A stretch of DNA of 32,656 nt from Gnetum montanum (Eukaryota > Streptophyta > Gnetopsida > Gnetales > Gnetaceae). The stretch covers positions 260,350 through 293,005 of the forward strand of contig MNCI01035273.1 in assembly GCA_015680685.1 (NCBI GenBank). Direction: 5' to 3'. This document shows, one piece after another, positions 11,250 through 21,800 of this stretch. A program made the translations under genes and the position numbers. The notes under the pieces are model-generated. The model ran no database searches and was not told where the DNA came from. It saw only the letters and a program-made list of their open reading frames with translations. The first letter of the stretch is position 1; each line of letters starts with the position of its first letter.

Positions 11250-11758
11250 GCCCCTAACCATCACCAAAAGGATAGACCTCAGTTTGAACATTTTTGTAGC
11301 ATTTGAAGATCCATTCTAAAGTGTTTTTGGCTATGTGATGTTGCAACTAATGTTAGGGTCATGTACAAAAATATTCTTAAAAACAACATCTTTAGTAACA
11401 TTTTGTGCTTACACATGTTCACAGTGATGGTCCCTAATCATCCCCAAAAGGATGGGTATTAGTTTGGAGACTTTTGATAATATTTAAAGGCCTAAACTAA
11501 GTTGTTTTTGGCTAAGTAATGCTAAGTGACACTAAAGCTAACATCAGCTTCAACTATAGAAGCTCCCTAGAAAACATCATCTCGAGCTTCTACAAGTTTC
11601 CATGGATGGCTCCTAACTATCCCCAAAATGATGGACATCAATTTAGATACTTCGAGTAGCATTTGAAGGTCCAAACAAAGGTTTTTTTGGCTAAGTGATG
11701 CTAAAGCCAACGTCAACATTAGCATCATCCTAGTTGCATCAGCATCATTTCAGGGTCA
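11250..11758 (+). repeat. Tandem array 1, about three units of roughly 180 bp
   Basis: Three degenerate units start near 11250, 11431 and 11610. Each opens 'cctaa-ca/tatc-ccaaaa-gat', then 'agtttg/aatttaga', 'agcatttgaaggtcc' and 'tttttggctaagtgatgct'. Units differ by many substitutions and small indels. No coding signal is seen. The first unit starts exactly where the LTR of D ends, and a solo LTR interrupts the DNA after the third. Confidence 0.65.
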
Positions 11759-11763
11759 CCAAG

Positions 11764-12476
11764 TGATGAAGCGCTATATAGTCAATGCATCAACTAGGTC
11801 GCGTATACAGGGCCCTGTTTACGCGACTGGGTCGACGCGACCCCATCGACGCATCCCTCCATGCATCGACGTGGCCTCGTTTACGCAAGGCCTATTCTAG
11901 CCTATAAATAAGTGGCCCTCCTCCACACCTAGACAATCTTTTAGTTAGTTGTAGCAAAGCCCTTGCATTTTGTTTCCATAGGAGTTAGAATATTTTCCTA
12001 GTGCATGCCCGCAGTGTGATGCTTGTAATTGTACGACACCTTTATTCGAGTGTGATGTACTTGGACATGCACATGATCAGCAATAAAGATCAAGATTACT
12101 TCATCATTGCAGCATTCACTTAGTTTAATTATTTAATTGTTATTGTTANNNNNNNNNNNNNNNNNNNNNNNNNNNNNNNNNNNNNNNNNNNNNNNNNNNN
12201 NNNNNNNNNNNNNNNNNNNNNNNNNNNNNNNNNNNNNNNNNNNNNNNNNNNNNNNNNNNNNNNNNNNNNNNNNNNNNNNNNNNNNNNNNNNNNNCCTCAC
12301 TCTGAACTAAATCATACATGACAAAGTAAATACCAGTCCAGGTGGGAAGACAGCGAACTACGATCAACGTGTAATGATCTAGATACCACAACTAGCCTGT
12401 CCACAGAGTTCAACTGGATCATGCGTGAACACTCATATTCGTATGGTTGAGTGTAGGGGTACCTCACCGCTCATCA
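11764..12476 (+). mobile_element. Solo LTR of the same family, with target-site duplication
   Basis: Begins TGATGAAG and ends CTCATCA. It is flanked by the 5-bp direct repeat CCAAG (11759-11763 and 12477-12481). It contains the family's GC-rich U3 (cgcgtatacagggccc, tcgacgtggcctcgtttac), a TATA box ctataaataag near 11902 and AATAAA at 12082-12087. The internal region is absent, so it is a solo LTR left by LTR-LTR recombination. A gap of N lies inside it. Compared with B, about 320 bp should be there, so the gap is probably longer in reality than the 146 N shown. Confidence 0.9.
12149..12294. other. Assembly gap (146 N)
   Basis: Run of N inside the solo LTR. The flanks match the LTR on both sides, so the missing bases are LTR sequence. 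Confidence 0.99.
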
Positions 12477-12510
12477 CCAAGTTCTCCATTTTGTAGCATT
12501 CCATAGATTT

Positions 12511-13340
12511 ATAGGCTTCTTGGCATCTAAAAGACATCATTACAACTTATTTTCGAGTTATTTTAAGCATTTTAAGAGTTAGAATTTTTGACTTGCAAAA
12601 TTGTAGAAAATTTTTCTAACTCCTCACCTAATGTTAATGTTGATACTAGCATCAACACTTTGGGAGGTGGGAAGTTGGCATCCTTGGCATTTAGGCTCTT
12701 ATGGTTTAATACCTTTCCTTGGCTTCTTGCACTCATTGGCATCATCTTGGCAACATTCAACATCTATTTAGGCATCAAACCAAGTTTTGAAAGTCAAAAA
12801 CTTCAACATGGATAAATTAGAAAAATGTGGCTAAGTACCATTGATGCTAATGCTAATGCAAGTATAATCATCAACATTAGCACATGTGGGATCCAAATTT
12901 TACTCTCTATTACCTTTTAAACCTGCATTAAATAGTGTCCATAGGCTTCTTGAGCTTCTTGATAACATTGGACATTAGTTCAAGCATCAAACAAGATCTT
13001 GGAAACTCAAAACTTGAGAAAATTTAGCAAACTTTTTCTAAGTATCAATTGCATCAACATCATCATCACCAATTTTGAAACCTACAAAATGCAATTCTTG
13101 ACACTTTCAATCAACATCCAACCTCAACTCTTCACCTCATGGGCTTCATGATAATATCTTAGCATCATTTGACATTAATTTAAACATTAGATAAGGCCTC
13201 ATAAGGCTTAAACTAGCACTTAGACAAAATTGGTGAAATTTTTTCCAACTTTTGGTGACACTAACATTGACATCAATGTCACCTTCAAGGGATCCCACAC
13301 AACTCAAGTCCAAATGTCAACCTTGCCAAGAATAAACTTC
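12511..13340 (+). repeat. Tandem array 2, about four units of roughly 210 bp
   Basis: Four degenerate units start near 12511, 12719, 12941 and 13139, each opening with 'ggcttcttg' or 'gggcttcatg'. They continue with a 'ttggacattagttcaagcatc' type segment, 'gaaaatttttctaactc' type segment and a 'gatgctaatgctaatg / catcaacattagcac' block. A short open stretch at 12588-12815 lies inside the array and is not evidence of a gene. Array 1 shares the 'gctaaagccaacgtcaacattagcatcatc' style block, so both may be parts of one repeat-rich LTR or satellite. Confidence 0.6.
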
Positions 13341-14350
13341 AAGCTAGTTCCTCATGAACTTTACTTGGCACCAGACTGAAAATTGGTAACCCTAACCCTA
13401 TAAATATGACATCAAAACCCATATTTTAAGATCAATTTCTTGAGATCTTGAGCATTTTTTGAGATTTCCGAGAGACCAAGAGCACATGTAGAAAAGTTTC
13501 TAGCATTACTAGCATCCTCCATGACCATCACAACTCCTCTAGCCTTCAATAAAAGCACTACTATGGAATCCATGTTATCACTCCAACTTTAGAATTTTCA
13601 AACCTTCAAAGTCAACCCTCTAGAGTTATAATTTTTTTAGCTCCACCATTAATGATAGGACACTTAGTTAAAATAATCTTATTTTGGCTCAAAATTGATT
13701 CTAGATTGTTCCTAAAATATTTTCATCCATATCTTCATCCTTTAAAGGTTCAATTCCACTCTCAAAACCTATATGTTACCCATGGATTGGGTTTATATTG
13801 TTAGTTTTATCTCACATATGTTTCTGCTTTTAACCCCTATAGTTTGGCCCTCCTTAGGATGTAAACACTTATTTTATTGGCAATAAAGCATTTCTATTGT
13901 TTGAAAAGAAAACCTAAATCCTTTTCCCATATTGTAGCATCTCATATTCAATATTTTATGTTATGTTACTCATATTTTACACTTAGAATTATTCTCTCTT
14001 ATAGTGCATTTTATACTTAGATAGATTTTTAGTTTTTCTTATACTTAGTCCTTTTTTAAACATGTTATACTTAGCTATTTTTCAATAAGATAACCCAAAC
14101 GTTTCATCTTTTTGCTATTATCCTTAGTTCATGTTTAATAGGGTAAAGTCCACATTTGATTAGAAATTCATGCCCCATCATGTCAATTATCATTTACTTA
14201 GCAAAGTTTTTATAAAGTTAAAGACCATTTGTGGCCACAAATTAATTACTCTAACACTTTGTTTGTAGAGGTATCCTTGTAAAGTTTGGAAGAATAATTT
14301 TGCAAGAACATCTATCATGGTAATACAACTTTCCTCATTTGTATTATATG
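13341..14350 (+). promoter_or_regulatory. Unassigned AT-rich DNA with a TATA box and an AATAAA signal, possibly the end of an unrelated LTR
   Basis: A good TATA box, ccctataaatatgac, lies at about 13394. AATAAA is at about 13882, some 490 bp downstream, with tandem repeats upstream. This resembles the U3-R-U5 order of a large LTR. No terminal inverted ends, PBS or partner LTR could be found, and the sequence does not match the Athila-type LTRs here. Treat as a hint only. Confidence 0.25.
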
Positions 14351-14937
14351 TATTATATCATTTTTATTTATTGCACATAAATACATACACAATTATACTT
14401 TGTAATTTATGTTTTCATCATCTTCAATATTTATGACTTGTTCGCTATGTGCACCATTGATAGACCTCTTGTGATCTCAATGGGGGGTCCATCATTAATG
14501 TCATTGCTAAGAAAGACATCTATGAATTTCTTGTTTTACTTGTACATTTACAATTTTCCTTTTCTTAGTTATTGATTTTTTAAAGGACCAAAGCAATCAT
14601 GACTGAATTTAATAACGAAAATGGATTAAAGAATAAGTATATATTGTTTCAATCACCTTCAAAAATATGGTGAATATAGTAGCACCTTTCACTATGGTGA
14701 AATTTAATCTAGATAAATTAGGACAATGGTGTGATGCATATCAATAATTTTGCAAAGAACCTATGAAAGTTGCACATGTCACCTTTAAGGAGGCTTTGTT
14801 CAGTCAACACTTCATTGAGGATCTAATAGATTATAAACCTATGTTGCCCTAACAATTAGAGTATGTTGATCATGGAAACTAAGATCTTAATGATATGACT
14901 GTAGACCAAGAGTAGCATCACATACATTATGAGAGTT
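14351..14937 (+). other. Unassigned AT-rich stretch upstream of copy C
   Basis: No intact ORF. A short open run starts at ATG 14600 and nearby frames give CEDAYQ-like or protein-like shreds with stops. Nothing recognisable. It is the target DNA of copy C, whose LTR starts at 14938. Confidence 0.3.
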
Positions 14938-15810
14938 TGATGAATCATCATTGTGTCATGTCAATGGACCCTCATTGACATGGCTTTGTTAACAAGGCCT
15001 CGTCAACCTAGCGCTATAATAAAATCTATAAATATGTTCTCACCAACTATGTTTATAGGGTATCAATTCATAGTTGTAGTAGAGCTCTTACAATTTTGTC
15101 ATTTGAAAGTTAGAATATTTCTCTAAGTGCTCGCAGCAAGAGTCAAAAAGTGTACAAATATTTATTCAAGCACTATTATACTTGAACACACCAATGTGAA
15201 TGGAAATAAAGATGAGCCTTTTGATCAAACCTTGCAACACTTGGAATAGATTAATGATTCATTTATTGTTTTCATTAATTATGCAATTATTTAAGCTAAA
15301 TTATATTTCAAGTGATTAGTTAATTAATTAAGCTAAATAGATTAAACACATAAGTATGACTGCTTTGAGCATAAACATGTATTTGCTTGGTACTCCGAGC
15401 AATGTTATTGCTTGGTTCACCCAATAGCATAGCACTTGGTAATCCCAGTAGTGGATATGTGGGTTCAAGATATGTATGAAAAGTAGGACCGAATGCTTAT
15501 GTTAGGACTAGTTAGAGATTAGTTAACTAGTTAAATTAAATTAACTATTAAATTACCTCATTTCTCTATTTCCAAGCACCAAGAGCTTAAAACATAAAAT
15601 AATTAAAGTCATATGCCTTGATTACACTTAACCATACTTTTGTGCATCACAAGTGTAATTGAGAAGACAACAAATGACTATTAGGGCAAAGTTCACTTCC
15701 TAGAAGACTAGTGTACCGAAAGACATAAAGTCCACAAAATTCAACCAAATTACGCGTGAATGCTTCATGATTCATATGGTTGAGTGTAAGGATACCTCAA
15801 CCGCTCATCA
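14938..15810 (+). repeat. 5' LTR of copy C (873 bp)
   Basis: Begins TGATGAATCATCA and ends CTCATCA. TATA-like ctataaatatg near 15026, AATAAA at 15205-15210, and the 'cacttggtaatcccagtagtgg' and 'tcatgattcatatggttgagtg' segments match the other family LTRs. The 5 bp before it are GAGTT. The partner 3' LTR would lie right of the window. No PBS is found after it: the DNA goes on as taactaaataag. Confidence 0.8.
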
Positions 15811-16713
15811 TAACTAAATAAGATATTCTCATAAAGACTTTCATTGCTACAACATAAATGATTCTAGGGGAACGAGGTCAATGCATCTTTATCCATGGGG
15901 CTTGAGCTACACTTGTGATAACCCAAAAAAATTCATCATTTCACATTTATCTTACCTTAATTTTAATGAAAGTGATGATGGTTTGAATAAGCCATTAGTT
16001 TTCATCTCACTTGAAAGCATTTAGGAGGGTAAAATCAAAAATCTTTATATGGCTAACATGCCCAAAATCAATAGGTAATTAAATGATGATTTAAAACTTC
16101 AAGTATTTATTATAACTTATGAGCTGCTATCTTTAAATAATATGTGGCAGAAACTTAATATTTTTCCTCATACACTCATTGATCATAATAAAACATGGTA
16201 TCAACCTCTTCTACCCAATTTCATCTCCTCTTCGGTAGACATGCTAAAAGGTTTTAATATCAAGTTTCCATCTTATACCTAAGTTGCAAATTTTGAAAAG
16301 AAGATAGTAGGATGGAAGCAAGATACCAGTGAATCATTGGATGTCATCATAGAATGGTACAATTGCATGCTCAATTAGTGTTCAAATCATGGATTCAATA
16401 AATGTGATCAATTAATGCACCTAGTAGAGGAACTCTAGTTGCAAACTCACGAAAGAGTGGATATGTATGTTATGAATAATTTTTACCAAAGTTTGATGGC
16501 TCAAATTATAGCTATGTTAAATGCTATGACTATATTAGAAGACAAATGGGAAAATCATGCTAATGTAAAGAAATTTAACATCAATATCTAATGTCAAAAT
16601 AATGTAAATAAATTTAAATGTAAGTTCAACATTCTAATATTGTTGAAGTCCTTATGTAAGAAAGCATAAGAGCCAAGAAGACTTTAGCAAACCTTACTAA
16701 TGCAGTTGTTAAG
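15811..16713 (+). pseudogene. gag: gag of copy C, 5' part, cut by insertion of copy B
   Basis: The translation contains ANMPKINR and KLQVF (about 16090), then WQKLNIFPHTLI (near 16150), GWKQDTSESLD, CSNHGFNKCDQL, and later ILEDKWENHANVKK. In B these are NNIPRFEGG, HLQVF, LKLFPHTLI, GWKQGNNEPLD and CPSHGYSQQAQL, in the same order. The LTR-to-HLQVF distance is only about 290 bp against about 1,080 in B, so the PBS and the N-terminal gag block have been lost. Stops are frequent. At 16714 the gene is interrupted by B, and it probably resumes at 29947. Confidence 0.7.
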
Positions 16714-16718
16714 GTTTG
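16714..16718 (+). repeat. Target-site duplication of copy B, left
   Basis: GTTTG directly before the 5' LTR; the same five bases follow the 3' LTR at 29947-29951. Five bp is the usual duplication for Ty3/Gypsy integrases. Confidence 0.85.
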
Positions 16719-17617
16719 TGATGAAGTGTCATTAAGTCAATGCGTCGACTAGGCCGCGTATACGCGGTCACGTCGATGGGGGCCCGTCGTCGTAGCCTTC
16801 CTACGTCGACGTGGCCCCGTTTACGCAACCGCCTATCCCGGCCTATAAATAAGAGGGCCTTCCACCTCATTTAGGTACCTTTTGAGTTAGTTATAACAAA
16901 GCTCTTGTAGTTTGTTCTCGCAGGAGATAGAATATTTTCCAAGTGCCCGCAGCAGGTGTAAGAAAAGTGATCTGATCTTTATTCGAGCATTGATGTATCT
17001 GAGCCCATTGACGTGATGGCAATAAAGACAAACTATTCAAGCATTCCTTGTAGCATTTGGACTTAGCTATTTTATGCATTCAATAGTTTAATATGTTTAT
17101 GCTTTATTAGTTACTTGTTAATTACTTAAGCTTTTGTTATTCTGATTTCAATCACTATTGTTCATTCGTAGTTCTTAAAGGCCATAAGTACAACCATCTC
17201 GAACGTAACTCAAACACTTGGTAAACCCACTGACACTTAATGTCTGGTAACCCAGAACTGTTAGGAGATGCTTAGAACATGCTCGGAATATGGGACCGGA
17301 TACTTATGTTAGGAATAGTTAATATTTAGATTAAGATAATCTTAGATTAATTAATATTATAGCCTTACTTTCCAATATAATTAGCCATCAAAAAGATAAT
17401 TAAAAAGCTATAAAAATCATTAGCCTTAGTCTCACTTAACCATCGTAAATAGAACCTCACAAGTGAGATTAGGATGACAACAACCGCTCTAACCCAAGGT
17501 TTCACTAGTTAGAGTCTGGTGTATGTTAAGTGCTTACAATTTGCGGATTTTGATCGAGTTGCGTGTGAACACTCATGATTCGTATGGTTGGGCATAGGGG
17601 TACCTAGCTGCTCATCA
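16719..17617 (+). repeat. 5' LTR of copy B (899 bp)
   Basis: TGATGA at the start, TCATCA at the end. U3 is very CpG-rich (16741-16830, with gcgtatacgcg and acgtcgacgtggccccg). TATA box ctataaataag at 16843; polyadenylation signal AATAAA at 17021-17026. Relative to the 3' LTR it lacks about 14 bp inside the palindromic 'gtatac' stretch. A matching stretch is present in the solo LTR, so the loss is on this side. Confidence 0.93.
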
Positions 17618-17618
17618 T

Positions 17619-17636
17619 TGGCGCCGTTGCCAGGGA
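17619..17636 (+). promoter_or_regulatory. Primer-binding site, tRNA-Asp type
   Basis: tggcgccgttgccaggga lies one base after the 5' LTR. It is complementary to the 3' end of plant tRNA-Asp(GUC) with one mismatch, a G-to-A change. This PBS is known for Athila elements. Confidence 0.92.
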
Positions 17637-17762
17637 CTGTTAGTCTTACATGCGTCATCTAACCTTAGTGAAATTAGTATTCAAGTCGTTGGAACAAACC
17701 CAGGATAGAAACATTTACGCATGCTAGGTGAATTTAAGTAAATAGTAAGGTACAGTGATTAC

Positions 17763-20260
17763 ATGGACCATCTAACATCCAACATTTCTTCTCACATGAG
17801 AGAGGTATTCGAACCACCAGTGCCACAAGAATTTCAGGTGGTGTACAAACATCCCGATGAATATGTCCTTGATTTCAGATTCATCCTACATCAATATGAG
17901 CATCTGCAATGGCAGGACATGGAGGGTAGCATCGTGCTACCACCCGACTAATCTAGGTAGATTAGGCATCTGGGACCAAGTGGTAGAATATGTCATGAAG
18001 GACCACGACTATCGGGACTATCGTCCCATGAAGGCTCAATAGACAAGAGACTAGTAGCAGGCGGAGAGATATGAATAGCAAAAAGGGAAACAATTTAGTA
18101 ACCCCTTATTCTCGCAAGGGCTGCAAGACGATGGGGATCCCGTCTTTCATGATATCCATTCAACCGAACTTCCCCTGGGGAAGCAGATCCTCCAGTCAAT
18201 CATTCAGAACAAACCTCTAAGTGACCATGATCCTCAAGGGGATGGAGGATCACGTAGCAAGGCTAGGCAAGATGATCGAGGCCGCAATCAGGGTAGAGGG
18301 GGAGATCGACACCAGAGCTATGGTGATTCCTCTCCTTCTTCTCTTTCCTCTCACTCTCCTGTGTCTTCATCCAGCTCAGCCTCTAAGTGTAACGGGGGAA
18401 GGAAGGAGCAAAAGGACGATGGTAAAAAGGTTCAAAAGGGGAAACATGAGGAATCGTGCGACCAATCACGTGATGCTCACCAGCATGAGAGGGGTAGCTG
18501 GAATTGTCACAGACATCATGGTCCCCAACAGGACTATGATTCGGACGAGTTGTTGTTAGCTACTTGGAGCATGCTCTAGATCGCAGACGCAGTTCAAATT
18601 TCCAGTAGGCACATAAAGGATAGCTAGATCAAGCGTGTTGATATGAACAACATCCCTAGATTTGAAGGAGGATACAACTATGATCCGCAGACCCACCTGC
18701 AGGTGTTCCATAATGTTTGCATCCTACAAAACATTGACAATGATTAGCAATGGCTGAAGCTATTCCCTCACACACTCATCAAAGAAGCTGAAAGTTGTTA
18801 TTGGTCCTTAGAGCAGGAATCAATCAGAAGATGGAGTACGATGCTTGAAATTTTCAATGACAAATATCAAACGTAATCTAGAGTGGCGAATCTGAGATGG
18901 TAGATCCAAGGTTGGAAACAAGGAAATAATGAACCCTTGGATGCCGCCATGAGGAGGTACTACTCATTGTTGCATCGGTGCCCTAGTCATGGTTACTCTC
19001 AGCAGGCACAACTTTGCCACATCATTGATGGACTCCATTTTGAAACGCGAAAGACCCTTGGCGTGTACGCCAATGGATGATTGTCGGAGCTAAGGACCCA
19101 TCAATTGTAGCACCTCATTTAGCAAGTGGCCAAGGAGGAAGGAGAACTTAGGAAAAAGGAGAGTGTAGAAGAATTCAACCGGGACCCTTCCCTCAAAAAA
19201 AGGGAGGTCCAATTTTATGATGAAGAGGATGAATCACCATTGGAAGCAGCGATGAATCGAAAGACTTTGCCGTTACAAAATTTTGCATCTGAAATATCAA
19301 CAAAGGTGGATAAGATGTGGGACTCTTTGGACAAGAAGTTCCAAAGTGTACTAAAAATTGTAGAAGAGTCCAGAGAACAAGGTAACGACCGTAATCGGCA
19401 CAGGAAGAAGGAAGCTGAACGTGCCCAACATAAGAGTAAGGGCAAAGTTGTTGCAGTAGAGCAAGTTGCAGACTCTAACACCGAGGAGGATGATGAATGT
19501 GGCATATGCCAATATGAACATCCTAAGGGATGTTGTCCTATGATATCACATCTTCAAGAGTCTGGGGTGTATGCCTTGAACCCTCGTTTGGCACAACGAT
19601 AAACACCCCAAAGGTTGCCTTATTCACAAGGCAATTCCAGGCAATTCCACTAGCAACAACAAGGATATTATCCAAGTGGAACGGCCTTGCAACCATATGA
19701 ATACTTTCAATAGTGGCAGCAACCACAAGCGTGGGGGATGCCACCTCCAAGGTAATAGTACCCTTACAAATAGCCAGATCCTTATGGGTACTATGTTCAG
19801 CAACCAGTCTCTCCAAGAGACTATTCTAGTCATGTAGCCTTTCCCAGTTATTACCACCTCCCTGAATATTTTCAACATCCATCTCCATCACCCAGGGGGC
19901 AAACCCACATCTCTTCTACCCTCCATCACCTTCTCCTACCACTCCTCCAAAACATCCCACTCAGTTGCCACCTACTCCATCAATGCAAGGAGAAATACCA
20001 CCACAACCACAGCAATGAAACGCTACGAGCGCTATTAACTTACAACTAGCACCTTAGTCGAGTGAACTGGAACCCAAGCCATGAAAACGTCCCTTCTTCT
20101 GGCCTAGTAATCTAAACATACCCTCACCTATGCCTGTGGTCAGTGCCTCCAAACCTACCAATGCCTCCACCATCATACCACCCAACTAGCCCTCCTGCCA
20201 ACCACACTCCAATGTCTAGACGATCATGTTCACACATGTCGTGACCAACTAGATCAAAGC
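17763..20260 (+). pseudogene. gag: gag of copy B, interrupted
   Basis: ATG at 17763 (MDHLTSNISSH) lies about 125 bp after the PBS. The N-terminal block HPDEYVLDFRFILH and WQDMEGSIVLPP is conserved in copy A, which supports this start. A frameshift near 17935 moves the reading to the frame holding LGKQILQSII, a Gly/Arg/Asp-rich then Ser-rich stretch (18230-18400), a Lys/His-rich stretch, DELLLATW (about 18545), NNIPRFEGGYNYDP (18645), HLQVFHN, LKLFPHTLIKEA, IRRWSTML, CPSHGYSQQAQL and HIIDGLHF. A long charged open stretch follows (19126-19602), with VQFYDEEDE, FQSVLKIVEESREQ and a knuckle CGICQYEHPKGC. The tail is Gln/Pro/Tyr-rich. There are at least ten in-frame stops. The knuckle spacing, C-x2-C-x3-H-x3-C, is shorter than the usual CCHC. 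Confidence 0.85.
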
Positions 20261-20860
20261 AAGTCATCTTCCCCGAAAATTGACAGATCCAAGAAGCCTC
20301 CTCATCTATCTTCAAGTGGTAGGGAATGAGTCATGCAAGGCTCTTCTAGACTTATGGTCTGGGGTCAATTTGATCTCTCACGATATGTACAAGAACTGGA
20401 ACTTGCCCCCGCTAAAGAAGAGTAACATCCGACTCGAGTTAGCAGACCATTCCATCACCATTTCCTTAGGTTTGGTGTAGGACATCATGACCACTATTTA
20501 TGGGTGGTCCTATCCTATTGATTTCCTGGTCATCCATGTAGAGAACTGCAAGGGAAACTTTCCAATCATCATGGGAAGAGCCTAGCTAAGCACGGTGGAC
20601 ACACGACTAGGACTCCAAGATCTATCCCTATAAATTTCAAAGGAAAATCCTTTCCAGAAGATCAAGAAGAAGCACGTTCCATGCATCGTGTACAGTGACT
20701 CAGGGTGCAACTGTGTGTAGTAGTTATGGTTCGCTAAGCAGATATCCATTCAAGCATGCAGTCGATGTACCGAGGAATGACCTATTAAATAGTGCTTGTA
20801 AGCAGCAGCCACTAACTAAGAGAGCACCCAATGGTTGACAGCTAACACTACTAGCAGTGC
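20261..20860 (+). pseudogene. pro: Aspartic protease region and spacer, copy B
   Basis: Open at 20280-20480: GNESCKALLD, then VNLISHDMYKNWNLPPLKKS, RLELADHS and SLGLV, matching protease of copy A. The active site should read Asp-Ser-Gly; here it is Asp-Leu-Trp (around 20350), so the enzyme is dead. After a stop at 20478 the frame goes on with DIMTTIYGWSYPIDFLVI, IIMGRA, VDTRLGLQDL and VPCIVYSDSG, separated by stops. This is the usual link from protease to RT. Confidence 0.8.
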
Positions 20861-21800
20861 ACTGTGCATGGAACCGTCTCAGGGGCTAATGCAAGCCTAT
20901 GTTGAAAGCATGGAAGAAATGGAAGGGGTTCATCAACAGGTCTCCATGGTTGATGACCAAAATGACTGGGGGAGCTACAAATCCCTAAGAGCTTCAAACA
21001 AGAGCCCCTAGAGCTAAATTCTTTACTGACTCACTTGGAATATGCATTCTTGCAAAATGGCAAGCCAGTAATTATCAATGCCATCCTTGCTCCTGAACAG
21101 AAAAAGAGATTGCTAGAGATGATAAACAAATGGGTTGCTACATTCGCATGATCATATCTTGAGTTGACTGGAGTTGATCCCAGGGTCTGCTAGCATCGGA
21201 TCTATCTTGACCCTTCCATAAAGCCATGACGACAACCACAAAGATGGTTGAATCCCAAACTGAAGCAGATCGTAAAAGATGAAATCAAACAATTGCTCAA
21301 GGCGGGATTCATCTATTCTATCGCCAATAGCGAATGGGTTAGCCCACTAGTTATTGTACCCAAGAAAGGTGGCAAGTGGAGGCTCTGTATTGATTTTCAA
21401 TTGCTCAATATGGTGACCTTCAAGGACCACTTCCTGCTCCCATTTGTGGACCAGGTGTTAGACACCATCGCAGGGCACCATTACTACAACTTTTTGGATG
21501 GTTATAGTGGTTATAACCAAATCCAAATAGCACCAGAGGACCAAGCCAAAACAACGTTCACAAGTCCATGGGGGACTTTCACATATAAGAAGATGCCCTT
21601 TGGCCTGTGCAATGTGCCTGCTACATTCCAACGCCTTATCCTAAGCATCTTTCAGCAACAATTCAGCAATGGTGTAGAAGTCTTCATGGATGACTTCTCC
21701 ACCTATGGGGCCACGTTTGAGCAAGCCTTGGACCATCTGGAGCAGGTTCTAAAGAGGTGTGTAGACACCAATCTATAGCTCAATTGGCAAAAGAGCCATT
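20861..21800 (+). pseudogene. pol: Reverse transcriptase, copy B
   Basis: The link contains LTHLEYAFLQNGKPVII and EQKKRLLEMINKW (about 21030-21130), typical of Athila just before RT. The open core 21248-21778 has NPKLKQIVKDEI, SEWVSPLVIVPKKGGKWR, the first catalytic aspartate in FLDGYSGYNQI, the fingers/palm segment KKMPFGLCNVPATFQR, and the catalytic FMDD at 21683-21694. Athila elements use FMDD where many retroelements have YMDD or YVDD. A TAG after DTNL (21776) interrupts the NL-LNW motif; a leucine-preceded stop at that place is one of several in the gene. It would copy the element's RNA in cytoplasmic particles. Confidence 0.92.

Noticed and set aside
12146-12391. Minus-strand ORF running into the N gap
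   Set aside because: Most of it is translated N; the rest is the antisense strand of an LTR.
12588-12815. Overlapping short ORFs on both strands in tandem array 2
   Set aside because: Not maintained in the other repeat units and no motif.
13386-13400. Telomere-like ccctaaccct
   Set aside because: Only two units, directly beside a TATA box; no array.
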